DNA of 64,000 nt from CAIWHR01 sp963811685 (GCA_963811685.1 CAWESK010000010.1:310001-374000); one strand, 5' to 3'. Positions 1 to 9,420 are shown, counted from the first letter of the stretch. A program made the numbers and translations. Notes: a model not told the origin generated them from the sequence alone.

Positions 1-840
1 CAGCGGACGGCCGGTGCGCGGATCGGTGAGCTCGGGGAATTCCTCGAGGACGCCCGCCATCTCGTTGCCGCGCTCGCCGCAGCCCAGGTAGACGATGACG
101 TCGGCGTTGCAGCCTTTCGCCAGTGCTTCGAGCAGCACCGTCTTGCCGGTTCCGAACCCGCCCGGAATCGCGGCCTTGCCGCCTTGCGCAACGGGGAACA
201 GGCTGTCGAGGATGCGCTGACCGGTGACGAGCGGCGCCTTCGTCGCCAGGCGCGCCGCGACCGGGCGCGTTTTGCGCACCGGCCATGTGTGCGTCATCGC
301 GAGCAGGTATTCGCGACCCGCGGCGTCGCGCAACGTGGCGACGACCGCGTCGTCCGCGTATTCTCCCGGCGCGGCGACGGCGACGACGGTGCCGGCGATG
401 TCCGGCGGGACCAGGCATTTCTGCACGATGCCGTTCGCCGACGTCGCCGTGCCCAGGATCGCTCCGCCGCGCACGGTCGCGCCGCACGCCACGCTCGACG
501 CGAATGCGAACGATCGCGGCACCGAGGCGCGCCTGCCGGGCTGCACGCTGACCGTTTCCGGACCGGCGAGCGGTCGGAGCAGGCCGTCGAAGATATGCCC
601 GAGCAATCCGGGCCCGAGGGGAATCGCGAGCGGCGTGCCGTCGCCCTCGACGATGGCGCCGGGTCGCAGCCCCGTCGTGTCCTCGTAGACCTGCGCCGTG
701 ATTTCGTCGCCATCGAGGCGCACGACCTCGCCCAGCAAGGCGTCGTTGCCCACACGCACCGCTTCGCGCAGCGCGAAGGGTCCGCTCGCTGTCGCGCGCA
801 GCACGGGCCCGGAAATCCACCGGATCGTCGCCCGGCTCAT
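1..840 (-). CDS. atpA: V/A-type ATPase catalytic subunit A (partial, C-terminus off the left edge)
   Basis: Catalytic nucleotide-binding subunit of the soluble V1/A1 head, which couples ATP hydrolysis or synthesis to ion flow through the membrane sector. Only the first 280 codons lie in the window. The reading starts MSRATIRWISGPVLRA, a normal A-subunit beta-barrel start, continues through the bulge region, and reaches a Walker A motif GGFGTGKT at residues 227-234, followed by GERGNEM at about 255-261 as in all A subunits. The ATG at 840 overlaps the stop of the upstream E-subunit gene by four bases, so translation is probably coupled. It is the seventh gene of the operon; B and D would be expected beyond the left edge. 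Family assignment is very secure; H+ versus Na+ coupling cannot be told from this subunit. Confidence 0.95.
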   Translation of the reverse strand, partial: MSRATIRWISGPVLRATASGPFALREAVRVGNDALLGEVVRLDGDEITAQVYEDTTGLRPGAIVEGDGTPLAIPLGPGLLGHIFDGLLRPLAGPETVSVQPGRRASVPRSFAFASSVACGATVRGGAILGTATSANGIVQKCLVPPDIAGTVVAVAAPGEYADDAVVATLRDAAGREYLLAMTHTWPVRKTRPVAARLATKAPLVTGQRILDSLFPVAQGGKAAIPGGFGTGKTVLLEALAKGCNADVIVYLGCGERGNEMAGVLEEFPELTDPRTGRPL

Positions 841-1445
841 GCGTCGATCTCCAGGTGTTTCAGCAGGCTGGCGCCGATCTCCACGCGGTCGGCGACGAGC
901 CCGGCAAGCGCCGCGTCGATGACATTCCCGGCGGTGGAGATCTTCATGCCTGCGCGGAGCGCTGCGTCGGCAACGAACTGCGGAGGCGTGGCGCAGATGT
1001 CATTGAGCGAAGCCGCGGTGGCGTTGCGCTCGTCGTCCGTCAATCCCGGGGCATGCGCGATGCGCCACGAGCCGCGCGGCAATACGGCGCGCGCTTCAGC
1101 GACGACACGGTCCACCCACGTCTTGCGCGCCGCGCGCTGCTGCCAGCGTTCGCACAGCGCCTGCGGCAACTTTGCGAGCCCCGCGGCAAGGAGGTCCGCC
1201 GCCCGCCGCTGCTCGTGCAAACGACGGTGGGTCTCGAGGCCGGCCCGCGCCGCGCCCACGCTAGCCGCGAACCGGTGGCGCTCCTCGTCGAAGGCTTCGC
1301 GCATGCGTTGCCGCGCTTTTAGATGCGCTGTCGCAAGCGTCTCCGCGGCGCGCTGCCGCGCCTCGCCGACGATCGCGTCGCAGCGGCGGACGCGATCCGC
1401 GGTCACGAGATCGATGAGCGCCTGCATGCGCACCTCGAGCGTCAC
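837..1445 (-). CDS. atpE: V/A-type ATPase peripheral stalk subunit E
   Basis: A 202-residue protein that should form one half of the peripheral stalk (stator) joining the head to subunit I. The first ~110 residues are strongly helical, rich in Ala, Arg and Glu (for example ARQRAAETLATAHLKARQRM), as expected for the coiled-coil arm; the C-terminal ~90 residues are the mixed globular head that binds subunits A and B. Sequence conservation in E subunits is low, so the name rests on length, this two-part build, and its place between F and A. It overlaps both neighbours by four bases. I use the first ATG at 1445, which overlaps the F stop codon in the ATGA manner typical of the operon. Confidence 0.8.
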   Translation of the reverse strand: MTLEVRMQALIDLVTADRVRRCDAIVGEARQRAAETLATAHLKARQRMREAFDEERHRFAASVGAARAGLETHRRLHEQRRAADLLAAGLAKLPQALCERWQQRAARKTWVDRVVAEARAVLPRGSWRIAHAPGLTDDERNATAASLNDICATPPQFVADAALRAGMKISTAGNVIDAALAGLVADRVEIGASLLKHLEIDA

Positions 1446-1744
1446 CGCGGATCCTCGAGGCCGAGCTGTCCACGCAGTCGCGTCGCGAGATCCGGCGGCG
1501 CGATCTCGCCGCGAAGGTCGGGGACCAGCAGCACGAGCGGCGAGAGCGCGAGTTCCGCGGCCTCCATGTCGCGCGGCGGGATCCGCGCGGCGGCGGACGC
1601 GGAGATGAGGATCAGCGACGCGGTCTCGCGCACCAATGCCAATGCCGCGCCTTCCGCCCCGGCTGCGGGAATCATGACCTGCGCCCCCGCCAGCCGGAAT
1701 CCGGCGGCGGTTGCCTCGTCGCCGATATAGCAGAGCGTCGACAT
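1442..1744 (-). CDS. atpF: V/A-type ATPase subunit F
   Basis: A 100-residue protein starting MSTLCYIGDEATAAGFRLAG, the typical start of V/A-ATPase F subunits (a short strand followed by G-D-x-x-T-x-x-G-F-x-L-A-G). F is a small Rossmann-like subunit of the central rotor that sits on subunit D and affects activity. A middle segment LILISASAAARIP matches the second strand and helix region of the family. It overlaps the K gene stop by one base and the E gene start by four. Length is right for the family (about 100-110). Identification is firm from the N-terminal motif and the context. Confidence 0.88.
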   Translation of the reverse strand: MSTLCYIGDEATAAGFRLAGAQVMIPAAGAEGAALALVRETASLILISASAAARIPPRDMEAAELALSPLVLLVPDLRGEIAPPDLATRLRGQLGLEDPR

Positions 1745-2100
1745 CAGCCGAGCCGGTTGAGGATCAGGATCGACACGATGAGCCCATAGATCGCAATCCC
1801 TTCGGCGAGTCCGACGAGGATCAGCAAGCGGCCGAAGAGCTCGGGCTTTTCAGCCAGGGCGCCGATCGCGGCGGCGCCGACTTTGGCGACGGCATAGCCG
1901 GCGCCCAGCGCCGCAAGCGCCGTGGAAAGTGCCGCGGCGAGCACGCCCAAGGTCGCTGCCTCGGGGCCGAGCCCACCTCCTCCGGCACCTGCCCCGGCGG
2001 CCAGCGCGGGCGGCACCGATGTCAGGAGCAGGGTTCCAAGGGCCGCCAGGAATGCAGTCACGGCGGCGAGGGCGACGATGAAGCGGGTTGGCGATTTCAT
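1744..2100 (-). CDS. atpK: V/A-type ATPase proteolipid subunit K (c-ring)
   Basis: A 118-residue hydrophobic protein building the rotating c-ring. Residues 1-30 look like a signal sequence or first membrane helix; a Gly/Ala-rich linker follows, then a helical hairpin of two membrane segments (LAAALSTALAALGAGYAVAKVG and LFGRLLILVGLAEGIAIYGL). The Glu in GLAEGIAIYG is the ion-carrying carboxylate. It is thus a single-hairpin proteolipid rather than the duplicated four-helix form of Enterococcus NtpK. The glutamine usual in Na+-binding rings is not obvious near the loop (EKPELFGR), which weakly favours H+, but I would not decide ion type from this. An AGGAG ribosome site lies just upstream of the ATG at 2100. 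Confidence 0.92.
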   Translation of the reverse strand: MKSPTRFIVALAAVTAFLAALGTLLLTSVPPALAAGAGAGGGGLGPEAATLGVLAAALSTALAALGAGYAVAKVGAAAIGALAEKPELFGRLLILVGLAEGIAIYGLIVSILILNRLG

Positions 2101-3930
2101 TCAATGCTCCTGCGCGACGAAAGGGGGCGCCGGCAACGGATGAAACACGCGTCCCGGCGCGGCGAGGAAACGCGTGAAGAACTCGAACAGCACGAGACGC
2201 GTGGTCTGGATCGAGACCACGAGGCCCTCCAGCACCAGCACGATGACATTGCCGGCGATCAGCACGAGCGCCTTGGTGACGGCGCCGCCGGCGGCGTCCA
2301 TCAGGGCGACGATCGCGGACGACAGCCCGGCGTGGGCGAGCGCGAACGCGCCGACCCGCGCGAACGACAGCGTATTGATCAGGATTTGCAGCGTCCGTTC
2401 GACGAGTTCCGCGACGGCCGAGAACGCCGCCGCGAATCGGCGCGCCGCGATGGCCCGGCCGATGCAGAAGGCGGCGCTCGCCGCGGCCGCCACGACCAAC
2501 GCGGGCCGGGAAACGACCGCGGCCAGCAGTGCGACATAGACGACGACGAGCCAGACTTCGCTGCAGAACCATCCGCGGAGCTCGCCGCGCCAGTGCGCCG
2601 CGAGCGCGGTCAAGAGGAGCCCGGTCGTGAGCAGCACCGCACCGCCATAGAGCGGCATCAGCAGCACCGACAGCGGGTCGGCGAGCGGGTCGATCCACAA
2701 CGGCTCGATCACGCCCTGCAGGCTGAATACGCTGCCGAAAAGAACCCCGAAGAAGGCCGCCCCGATGCCGCCGGCGATGAACAGGCGGGCGAGCGGCCAG
2801 CGCTGGCGCAGCGCGACGCCGGCTGCGGCGATGACGAGTCCCTGGCCAACGTCGCCGAACATGTAGCCGAACATCAGCGGCACGACGAGCACGAGCAGCA
2901 ACGTCGGATCGGCCTCGTTGCGCGCCGGTATGCCGAGCGCGCGACTGAAGACCTCGAACGGCTTTGCCCACCGCGGATTGGCGAGCAGCAGGGGCGCCTT
3001 CGCTTTCGGCGGCGGCTCCGGGTAGTGCAGCAGCGCGCGCGCGCCCGAACGTTCAAGAGCGGCCCGTATTCGTGCGCCGGTGAAATCGCTCGTCCAGCCG
3101 GTGATCCGGCAAAAGAGCTCGCCCGACTCGAGCGCGCGCACGTTCTCGAGCAGCCATTGCAGCCGATGCGCGTCGCCGAGCGCAGTCGGCAGGTCGTGCT
3201 TCCGGTGCAGCGCCGCGAGTGCGGCCGCCAGCCGGCGCTGCTCGTGGTCGAGGGCTTCGAGCCGCGGCACGATGTAACGCTCCGTCGCGGCAGCGTCCGC
3301 TTCGAGCCACGGCGGCGTGTCGTAGACCTGCCCCTTGAGCACGGCCGCTTGCTGGCTGAGCGCATCGATGTCGTCCGCGCTGCCGACGTTGAGCGCAGCC
3401 AGCGCACACACCATCGTGCCGTCGAGGTCGACGCGGCGGGTGAGGATACCCGGCGGCAGCTGCGGCTCGCTGTCCGGCGGGAACACGACCAGTCGCGCAT
3501 GCAGCACCGGGCCGGCGGTGGCGAGACGCGCGAAGTCGAGGCTCGTCATGCCGACCGCCGCGAGCACGCGACGCCACAGCAGGATCTCGGCGCGCTCCTC
3601 GCCCAGGCGCTCGATCTGTCCGATCACGGGTTCCGCCTCTTCCGCCCATGCGCGCAGGCGCGAGAGGCTCCGCGCGAGCGTGGTCGTCGGAGACTCGGGG
3701 AACGCGGAGCCGGGGTGCGCTCCGGCGGGCCAGTACGCATGATGGCGCAGCGCGAGCTCGGCGAATTCGGCCAGCTGCGGACGGAGGTCGCCGAACACCG
3801 ACGGCAGCGCGGTGCTCGTTCGCGCCTCGATCTCGACCGCGCCCGTGGACGCCAGCGCTTCGAGCGTCAGCGTGGCGTCGTCGCGCGCGGCGAGGATCTC
3901 GAACCAGCGAGCGGGCTGCGGGCGGATCAC
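2101..3930 (-). CDS. atpI: V/A-type ATPase membrane stator subunit I
   Basis: Subunit I (counterpart of eukaryotic Vph1/a) anchors the peripheral stalks and forms the ion half-channels. I take a GTG at 3930 as start: it overlaps the stop of subunit C (GTGA) and gives VIRPQPARWFEILAARDD, the usual start of the family; extending further upstream gives Arg-rich nonsense from the overlapping C gene. The protein is 609 residues: a long cytoplasmic half with helical stretches (to about 340), then about seven membrane helices beginning near LLLVLVVPLMFGYMFGDVGQG, a hallmark I-subunit motif. TLSFARVGAFALAHAGLS carries the conserved SxxRxxAxxLAHA-like segment with the essential Arg facing the c-ring. 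Very secure. Confidence 0.93.
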   Translation of the reverse strand: MIRPQPARWFEILAARDDATLTLEALASTGAVEIEARTSTALPSVFGDLRPQLAEFAELALRHHAYWPAGAHPGSAFPESPTTTLARSLSRLRAWAEEAEPVIGQIERLGEERAEILLWRRVLAAVGMTSLDFARLATAGPVLHARLVVFPPDSEPQLPPGILTRRVDLDGTMVCALAALNVGSADDIDALSQQAAVLKGQVYDTPPWLEADAAATERYIVPRLEALDHEQRRLAAALAALHRKHDLPTALGDAHRLQWLLENVRALESGELFCRITGWTSDFTGARIRAALERSGARALLHYPEPPPKAKAPLLLANPRWAKPFEVFSRALGIPARNEADPTLLLVLVVPLMFGYMFGDVGQGLVIAAAGVALRQRWPLARLFIAGGIGAAFFGVLFGSVFSLQGVIEPLWIDPLADPLSVLLMPLYGGAVLLTTGLLLTALAAHWRGELRGWFCSEVWLVVVYVALLAAVVSRPALVVAAAASAAFCIGRAIAARRFAAAFSAVAELVERTLQILINTLSFARVGAFALAHAGLSSAIVALMDAAGGAVTKALVLIAGNVIVLVLEGLVVSIQTTRLVLFEFFTRFLAAPGRVFHPLPAPPFVAQEH

Positions 3931-4673
3931 GCGGCGACTCCGAACCGGGGAAAGATCGCCCGCCGCAGCAATTCGCCGCGCAGGCGCTCCATGTCGAGTG
4001 CGCAGAGCGCGAGGAAGATGAAGGCGGCGGCCGGATTGGACGTCGCGCGCCGGTAGAGGAGCGCAAGCCGCGACACCAGGGCGCGCCGCGGGAGCACGCC
4101 GTCGCGGGCGGCGGGCTCGGCGAGCGCCGTGCGATGCTGGTCCAGCACGCGGGCGAATTCGCCGAGCAGCGCGCCGTCCGCTCGCGCCTCGGGCGGCACC
4201 CGGCGCTGCCATTCGGTGCACCACGACCGGACGAACCCGTCCGGGTCCGACCATGCGCGCGCGAGCGGCGCCAGCCGCCCCGCCGGGACTCCGTGGCGGA
4301 GATCACGGAACACCGGGTCGTCGTCCATCCACGCATACGTCGCGCCCCCGCGGGCGAGGTATTGCGCGCAAGGCAGGTCGATGAGCACGCCGGCCCAGGC
4401 GACGGCGGCTTGCCATTCGGCCGGCATCCAGAGGCGCACCTCCTCGGCCAGCGCGCGGGCGTTCGAGCGCAGCGCGGCTTCGATCGCGTGCGGGTCGGCA
4501 TCGGACGCGATGCCCGCCACCCAGCTGCGAAGCGAGGATGAGCGCGCCGCGTCGAGCAGGGCGGGCAACCCGCGGATGACGGTCAGCGAGCGCCATGCCC
4601 CTTCACCCGGGCGCTCGCCGAACCGCGCCCCGATGCGCGCCAATGCATAGTCGAGGTCGCCGGCGCGAATCAT
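3927..4673 (-). CDS. atpC: V/A-type ATPase subunit C
   Basis: A 248-residue protein beginning MIRAGDLDYALARIGARFGERP, resembling the starts of prokaryotic C subunits, which form the funnel linking central rotor to c-ring. The body is all helical, with several Trp and Arg positions spaced as in helical bundle repeats, but shares few absolute motifs with better known C subunits; bacterial C subunits are diverse and are often annotated only as a V-type ATPase subunit. Overlaps of four bases with the genes on both sides fix it in the operon. It is somewhat shorter than the ~320-residue archaeal form. The call is mainly from context and start motif. Confidence 0.75.
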   Translation of the reverse strand: MIRAGDLDYALARIGARFGERPGEGAWRSLTVIRGLPALLDAARSSSLRSWVAGIASDADPHAIEAALRSNARALAEEVRLWMPAEWQAAVAWAGVLIDLPCAQYLARGGATYAWMDDDPVFRDLRHGVPAGRLAPLARAWSDPDGFVRSWCTEWQRRVPPEARADGALLGEFARVLDQHRTALAEPAARDGVLPRRALVSRLALLYRRATSNPAAAFIFLALCALDMERLRGELLRRAIFPRFGVAA

Positions 4674-5017
4674 GGACGACCGCCGGTGAGCTCGATGGAA
4701 AGCGCCGCCAACGCGCGTTCCAGGCGCGCGAGATCGTCGGGCGAAAGCTCGCGCTTCGCATCCTGCGCCCCGATTTCGGCATCGATGGCTGCGATCTCCC
4801 GCGCCGCGCGCGCCGCGAACGCTTCGCGCAGGCAGCGCATGCGCCGCTCGTTGCGCTCCGCGATCGCGCGTGCCGCGCCGCGGGCGGCTTCGACGATGGC
4901 GGCAGCTTCGCTCGTGGCGCTCGTGACGAGGTCGCGCGCTTCGCGTTCGGCCGCGAGCACGCGATCGATCGCTGCGTCGGCAGCGACGTCGGTGAATGGA
5001 ATTGATCGGCGGGACAT
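4670..5017 (-). CDS. V/A-type ATPase stalk subunit G/H (coiled coil)
   Basis: First gene of the ATPase operon. An open frame extends upstream to 5194, but its first ~59 residues are low-quality Gly/Arg/Ser text from the promoter region, so I choose the ATG at 5017: MSRRSIPFTDVAADAAIDRVLAAE, followed by an Ala/Glu/Arg coiled coil across almost all 115 residues. This is the right length and build for the small G (H) stator subunit, which pairs with E as a heterodimeric coiled coil. AGGA directly before this ATG is a poor ribosome site, so the start is not certain. Its stop overlaps the C-subunit start by four bases. Confidence 0.7.
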   Translation of the reverse strand: MSRRSIPFTDVAADAAIDRVLAAEREARDLVTSATSEAAAIVEAARGAARAIAERNERRMRCLREAFAARAAREIAAIDAEIGAQDAKRELSPDDLARLERALAALSIELTGGRP

Positions 5018-5341
5018 TCCTGAACTATCCGCGCGCAACGACGTGCCCGCGTTTCCCCGTTTCGTCGCGGGCTGACTCGGTCGACCCCCGCGACGAGCTT
5101 CTGTCGACGGGCAGAATGCGTCGCAGTCGCATTGCGATTTTCCTTCTCCGCCGCTTTCTGTTACCTGACCCGTTACAGCGATCGGAACATCCATTCAAGT
5201 TATCCCGTTCGCTGCACTCCGTTGTTGACCGGCGTCAAGTTGCCTCCGGTGCGAGCGGTTCTAAATGTCGCCATGGAAAGGCAAATGCAGCGTACCGCCG
5301 TGTCAGCTGCGAATTCGCACGTTCGTGTCGGAGGATAGATC
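5018..5341. promoter_or_regulatory. Divergent intergenic region between the ATPase and hydrogenase operons
   Basis: A 324-base stretch with no convincing gene, visibly less GC-rich than its flanks. It must hold the promoters of both operons. It contains a GTTAC direct repeat (5160-5164 and 5172-5176), an FNR-type palindrome (5225-5238), a -10-like TCTAAAT (5260-5266) and a GGAGG ribosome site (5330-5334) for hupS. For the ATPase direction I see only a weak TTGAAT-like element on the minus strand near 5190-5200. Confidence 0.7.
5225..5238 (+). promoter_or_regulatory. FNR/ANR-type operator and class II promoter of the hydrogenase operon
   Basis: TTGAC-CGGC-GTCAA, a perfect 14-base palindrome of the FNR/CRP superfamily type (consensus TTGAT-N4-ATCAA). 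Its centre is 5231.5. A class II activator placed at -41.5 predicts transcription starting near 5273 and a -10 box at about 5261-5266, where TCTAAAT (5260-5266) lies. The hupS GTG is about 70 bases downstream. The palindrome and spacing are seen directly; binding by an O2-sensing regulator is inferred. Confidence 0.65.
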
Positions 5342-6442
5342 GTGTACGAAACCACCTATGCACTCATGCGCCGGCAAGGAATCACGCGGCGCAGCTTCCT
5401 CAAGTTCTGCAGCCTCACCGCGGCCTCGCTCGGGCTCGGCGATGCGGGTGCGCAGCAGATCGCAAAGGCACTGGAGACGAAGCCGCGCACGCCGGTGGTC
5501 TGGCTGCACGGCCTCGAATGCACGTGCTGCAGCGAATCGTTCATCCGCTCTGCGCATCCGCTTGCAAAGGACGTCGTGCTGTCGATGATCTCGCTCGACT
5601 ACGACGACACGCTGATGGCGGCCGCGGGACACCAGGCCGAGGAGCAGCTCGAGCAGACGATCGCCAAGTACAAGGGCAACTACATCCTCGCCTGCGAGGG
5701 CAATCCGCCGCTCGCCGACGACGGCGTCTACTGCATCCCGGGCGGCAAGCCTTTCGTTGACAAGCTCCGCCGCGTCGCCAAGGACGCGAAGGCGATCGTC
5801 TCGTGGGGCAGCTGCGCATCGTGGGGTTGCGTGCAGGCGGCGAAGCCGAACCCGACAGGGGCGACGCCGATCCACAAGGTGATCACCGACAAGCCGATCA
5901 TCAAGGTGCCCGGATGTCCGCCGATCGCCGAAGTGATGACAGGCGTCGTGACCTACATCCTGACATTCGACCGGCTGCCGGATCTCGACGCGCAGGGGCG
6001 CCCGAAGATGTTCTACAGCCAGCGCGTGCACGACAAGTGCTATCGCCGGCCGCACTTCGACGCGGGCCAGTTCGTCGAGCATTTCGACGACGCCGGCGCG
6101 CGGATGGGCTACTGCCTGTACAAGATGGGCTGCAAGGGTCCCGTCACGTACAACGCGTGCTCGGCGTTGCGCTGGAACGAAGGCGTGTCGTTCCCCATCC
6201 AGTCCGGCCACGGCTGCATCGGGTGCTCGGAGGACGCGTTCTGGGACAAGGGTGGCTTCTACGACCACCTGACGACGATCAGGCCTCCGGGCATGAGCGG
6301 CATCGAGGGCACGGCGGACACGATCGGTCTCACGGTTCTCGGCGTCGCCGGCGCAGCGGTCGCCGCGCATGCCGCGGTGAGCGCGATCAAGCAGGCGCGC
6401 AGCAAGTCGCGCAACGACAAGGTCAGCGAGGCGGAGAAGTAA
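5342..6442 (+). CDS. hupS: Uptake [NiFe]-hydrogenase small subunit, O2-tolerant type
   Basis: Electron-transfer subunit with three iron-sulfur clusters, exported as a complex by the Tat system. The start is GTG at 5342, preceded by GGAGG at 5330-5334. A Tat motif RRSFLK lies at residues 16-21. Cys60, Cys62 and Cys63 (ECTCC) plus Cys158 and Cys163 (GSCASWGC) include both supernumerary cysteines that in E. coli Hyd-1 and Ralstonia MBH create the proximal [4Fe-3S] cluster giving O2 tolerance; standard enzymes have Gly at these two places. Further Cys and His residues near 250-300 hold the distal and medial clusters. A single hydrophobic helix near the C-terminus (about GLTVLGVAGAAVAAHAAV) is the membrane anchor that meets the cytochrome b. 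At 366 residues the length is normal for group 1d. One base separates it from hupL. Confidence 0.97.
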   Translation: MYETTYALMRRQGITRRSFLKFCSLTAASLGLGDAGAQQIAKALETKPRTPVVWLHGLECTCCSESFIRSAHPLAKDVVLSMISLDYDDTLMAAAGHQAEEQLEQTIAKYKGNYILACEGNPPLADDGVYCIPGGKPFVDKLRRVAKDAKAIVSWGSCASWGCVQAAKPNPTGATPIHKVITDKPIIKVPGCPPIAEVMTGVVTYILTFDRLPDLDAQGRPKMFYSQRVHDKCYRRPHFDAGQFVEHFDDAGARMGYCLYKMGCKGPVTYNACSALRWNEGVSFPIQSGHGCIGCSEDAFWDKGGFYDHLTTIRPPGMSGIEGTADTIGLTVLGVAGAAVAAHAAVSAIKQARSKSRNDKVSEAEK

Positions 6443-6443
6443 C

Positions 6444-8237
<1,794 letters not shown>

Positions 8238-8254
8238 ACCCGAGGGAGTTTGCG

Positions 8255-8965
8255 ATGCAAGTCAATCCCGTGTCCGGGCAAGTGCTGTCGGGTCCGCTGG
8301 AGCCCGTGTACGTCTACGAGGCGCCGGTGCGGCTTTGGCACTGGGTGATGATCGTCGCGATGGTCTTCCTCGCGGGAACGGGCTACCTGATCGGCAGCCC
8401 GCTGCCGGCGATCGGCGGCGAGGCGGTGCAAAGCGACTTCTTCGCCTACATCCGGATGATCCACTTCATCGCGGCGATGGTCTTTGCGATCACCTTCGCG
8501 GTGCGGATCTACTGGGCGTTCGTCGGCAACCACTCCTCGCGCGCGATCTTCGTTCCGCCGGTGTGGAACGGCAGCTGGTGGAGGGGCCTGTTCAGTCAGA
8601 TGGCGTACTACCTGTTCCTGAAGAAGGAATCGCATCTGTGGGTCGGCCACAACCCGCTCGCGCAGATCTCGATGTTCGTGATGTACACGCTGGGCTCGAT
8701 CTTCATCATCGTTACCGGGTTCGCCCTCTATGCCGAGCAGTGGGGCTGGGGTACGACGCCGATGAACCTGATGGGATGGGTCTTCGTCCTGTTCGGCGAT
8801 CCGCAGATGGTGCGCACGCTGCACCATCTCGCGATGTGGTGGCTGCTGCTGTTCGGGCTGATCCATGTCTACATGGTGTTCCGCGAGGACATCATGAGCG
8901 GCGAATCGGTGATCGGCACGATGATCAACGGCATCCGCTTCTGGAAGGACGAGCCGAGGGCGTGA
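8255..8965 (+). CDS. hupC: Hydrogenase b-type cytochrome subunit
   Basis: Di-haem membrane anchor that passes electrons from HupS to the quinone pool. An open frame reaches back to 8168, but that part overlaps hupL; I choose ATG 8255 (MQVNPVSGQVLSG), preceded by GAGGGAG. The 236 residues contain four membrane helices; histidines in the segments LWHWVMIVAM, MIHFIAAMVF, HHLAMWW and LIHVYMVF are placed as the haem ligands of the HyaC/HupC family. The short C-terminal tail ending in GIRFWKDEPRA is also typical. The TGA overlaps a possible GTG start of the following HTH gene. Confidence 0.95.
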   Translation: MQVNPVSGQVLSGPLEPVYVYEAPVRLWHWVMIVAMVFLAGTGYLIGSPLPAIGGEAVQSDFFAYIRMIHFIAAMVFAITFAVRIYWAFVGNHSSRAIFVPPVWNGSWWRGLFSQMAYYLFLKKESHLWVGHNPLAQISMFVMYTLGSIFIIVTGFALYAEQWGWGTTPMNLMGWVFVLFGDPQMVRTLHHLAMWWLLLFGLIHVYMVFREDIMSGESVIGTMINGIRFWKDEPRA

Positions 8966-8982
8966 CCGGAGCGACGACCGCC

Positions 8983-9315
8983 ATGCCGACCCGGGTAGAG
9001 GCTTCGCGCGCGCCGCGAGCAGCGGCTGCGCTGCCGTCCGCGCGTTCGCGCAAACCTCCGCACCCGGGCGAATTTCTCGAGTCGCGCTTCCTGAAGCCGC
9101 TCTCGATCACCCAGACGGAGCTCGCGCAGGCGCTCGGCATTTCCCGCCGCCGCGTCAACGAGCTCATCAACGGCCGCCGCGCGATCACGCCCGATTCCGC
9201 CGTGCGCCTCGCGGTGTACTTCGGGAACGAAGCCGCGTTCTGGATGCACCTGCAGGTCGCGTGGGACATGCACGCGGCCATGCGGCAATTCCGCTCGCGC
9301 GCCGTCCGCCGATAA
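8983..9315 (+). CDS. higA: HigA-family XRE antitoxin-like regulator, no toxin partner
   Basis: A 110-residue helix-turn-helix protein of the HigA/VapI addiction-antidote family: HPGEFLESRFLKPLSITQTE, then LAQALGISRRRVNELINGRR (recognition helix) and a downstream VRLAVYFGNEAAFWMHLQ segment, all typical of HigA. A start at GTG 8962, overlapping the hupC stop, is also possible and would add seven residues. The usual upstream HigB ribonuclease gene is absent, since hupC is directly upstream and hupD follows. It sits inside an otherwise standard hup operon, so it could be a domesticated transcriptional regulator, perhaps acting on the promoter region at 9350-9420. Family assignment is firm; the role is unknown. 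Confidence 0.85.
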   Translation: MPTRVEASRAPRAAAALPSARSRKPPHPGEFLESRFLKPLSITQTELAQALGISRRRVNELINGRRAITPDSAVRLAVYFGNEAAFWMHLQVAWDMHAAMRQFRSRAVRR

Positions 9316-9353
9316 AGCCCGCTCGCGCGGCGCTCACGGCGGCCGCGCAACCG

Positions 9354-9394
9354 TTGACCTAGCGCAAGTCGCAGCGCGCCCGTGCGCGTAGTCT
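9354..9394 (+). promoter_or_regulatory. Imperfect FNR-type site and possible internal promoter before hupD
   Basis: TTGAC-CTAG-CGCAA at 9354-9367 matches the FNR-type palindrome in nine of ten half-site positions. A class II layout predicts a -10 near 9390-9395, where TAGTCT (9389-9394) lies, and a start near 9402. It lies between the higA stop and hupD, so it could drive hupDFGHIJK-hyp separately from hupSLC. The -10 match is weak. Confidence 0.4.
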
Positions 9395-9401
9395 GACCGT
9401 T

Positions 9402-9420
9402 GTTACACGGAAGGTTACAC
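9402..9420 (+). repeat. GTTACAC direct repeat upstream of hupD
   Basis: GTTACAC occurs at 9402-9408 and again at 9414-9420, start-to-start distance 12. The same GTTAC-N7-GTTAC arrangement is found at 5160-5176 in the hupS promoter region. Helical-turn spacing suggests a dimeric regulator site; no known consensus is recognised. Confidence 0.4.

Noticed and set aside
1711..4056. 781-codon open frame on the plus strand opposite ATPase subunits K and I
   Set aside because: Low-complexity Arg/Gln/Glu/Gly composition and a fully convincing I subunit on the other strand.
5018..5194. Longer N-terminus for the first ATPase gene from 5194
   Set aside because: The added ~59 residues are unlike any stalk subunit and come from the promoter region; the coiled coil starts properly after ATG 5017.
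8983..9315. Toxin-antitoxin system
   Set aside because: Only the antitoxin-like gene is present; hupC and hupD leave no room for a toxin.
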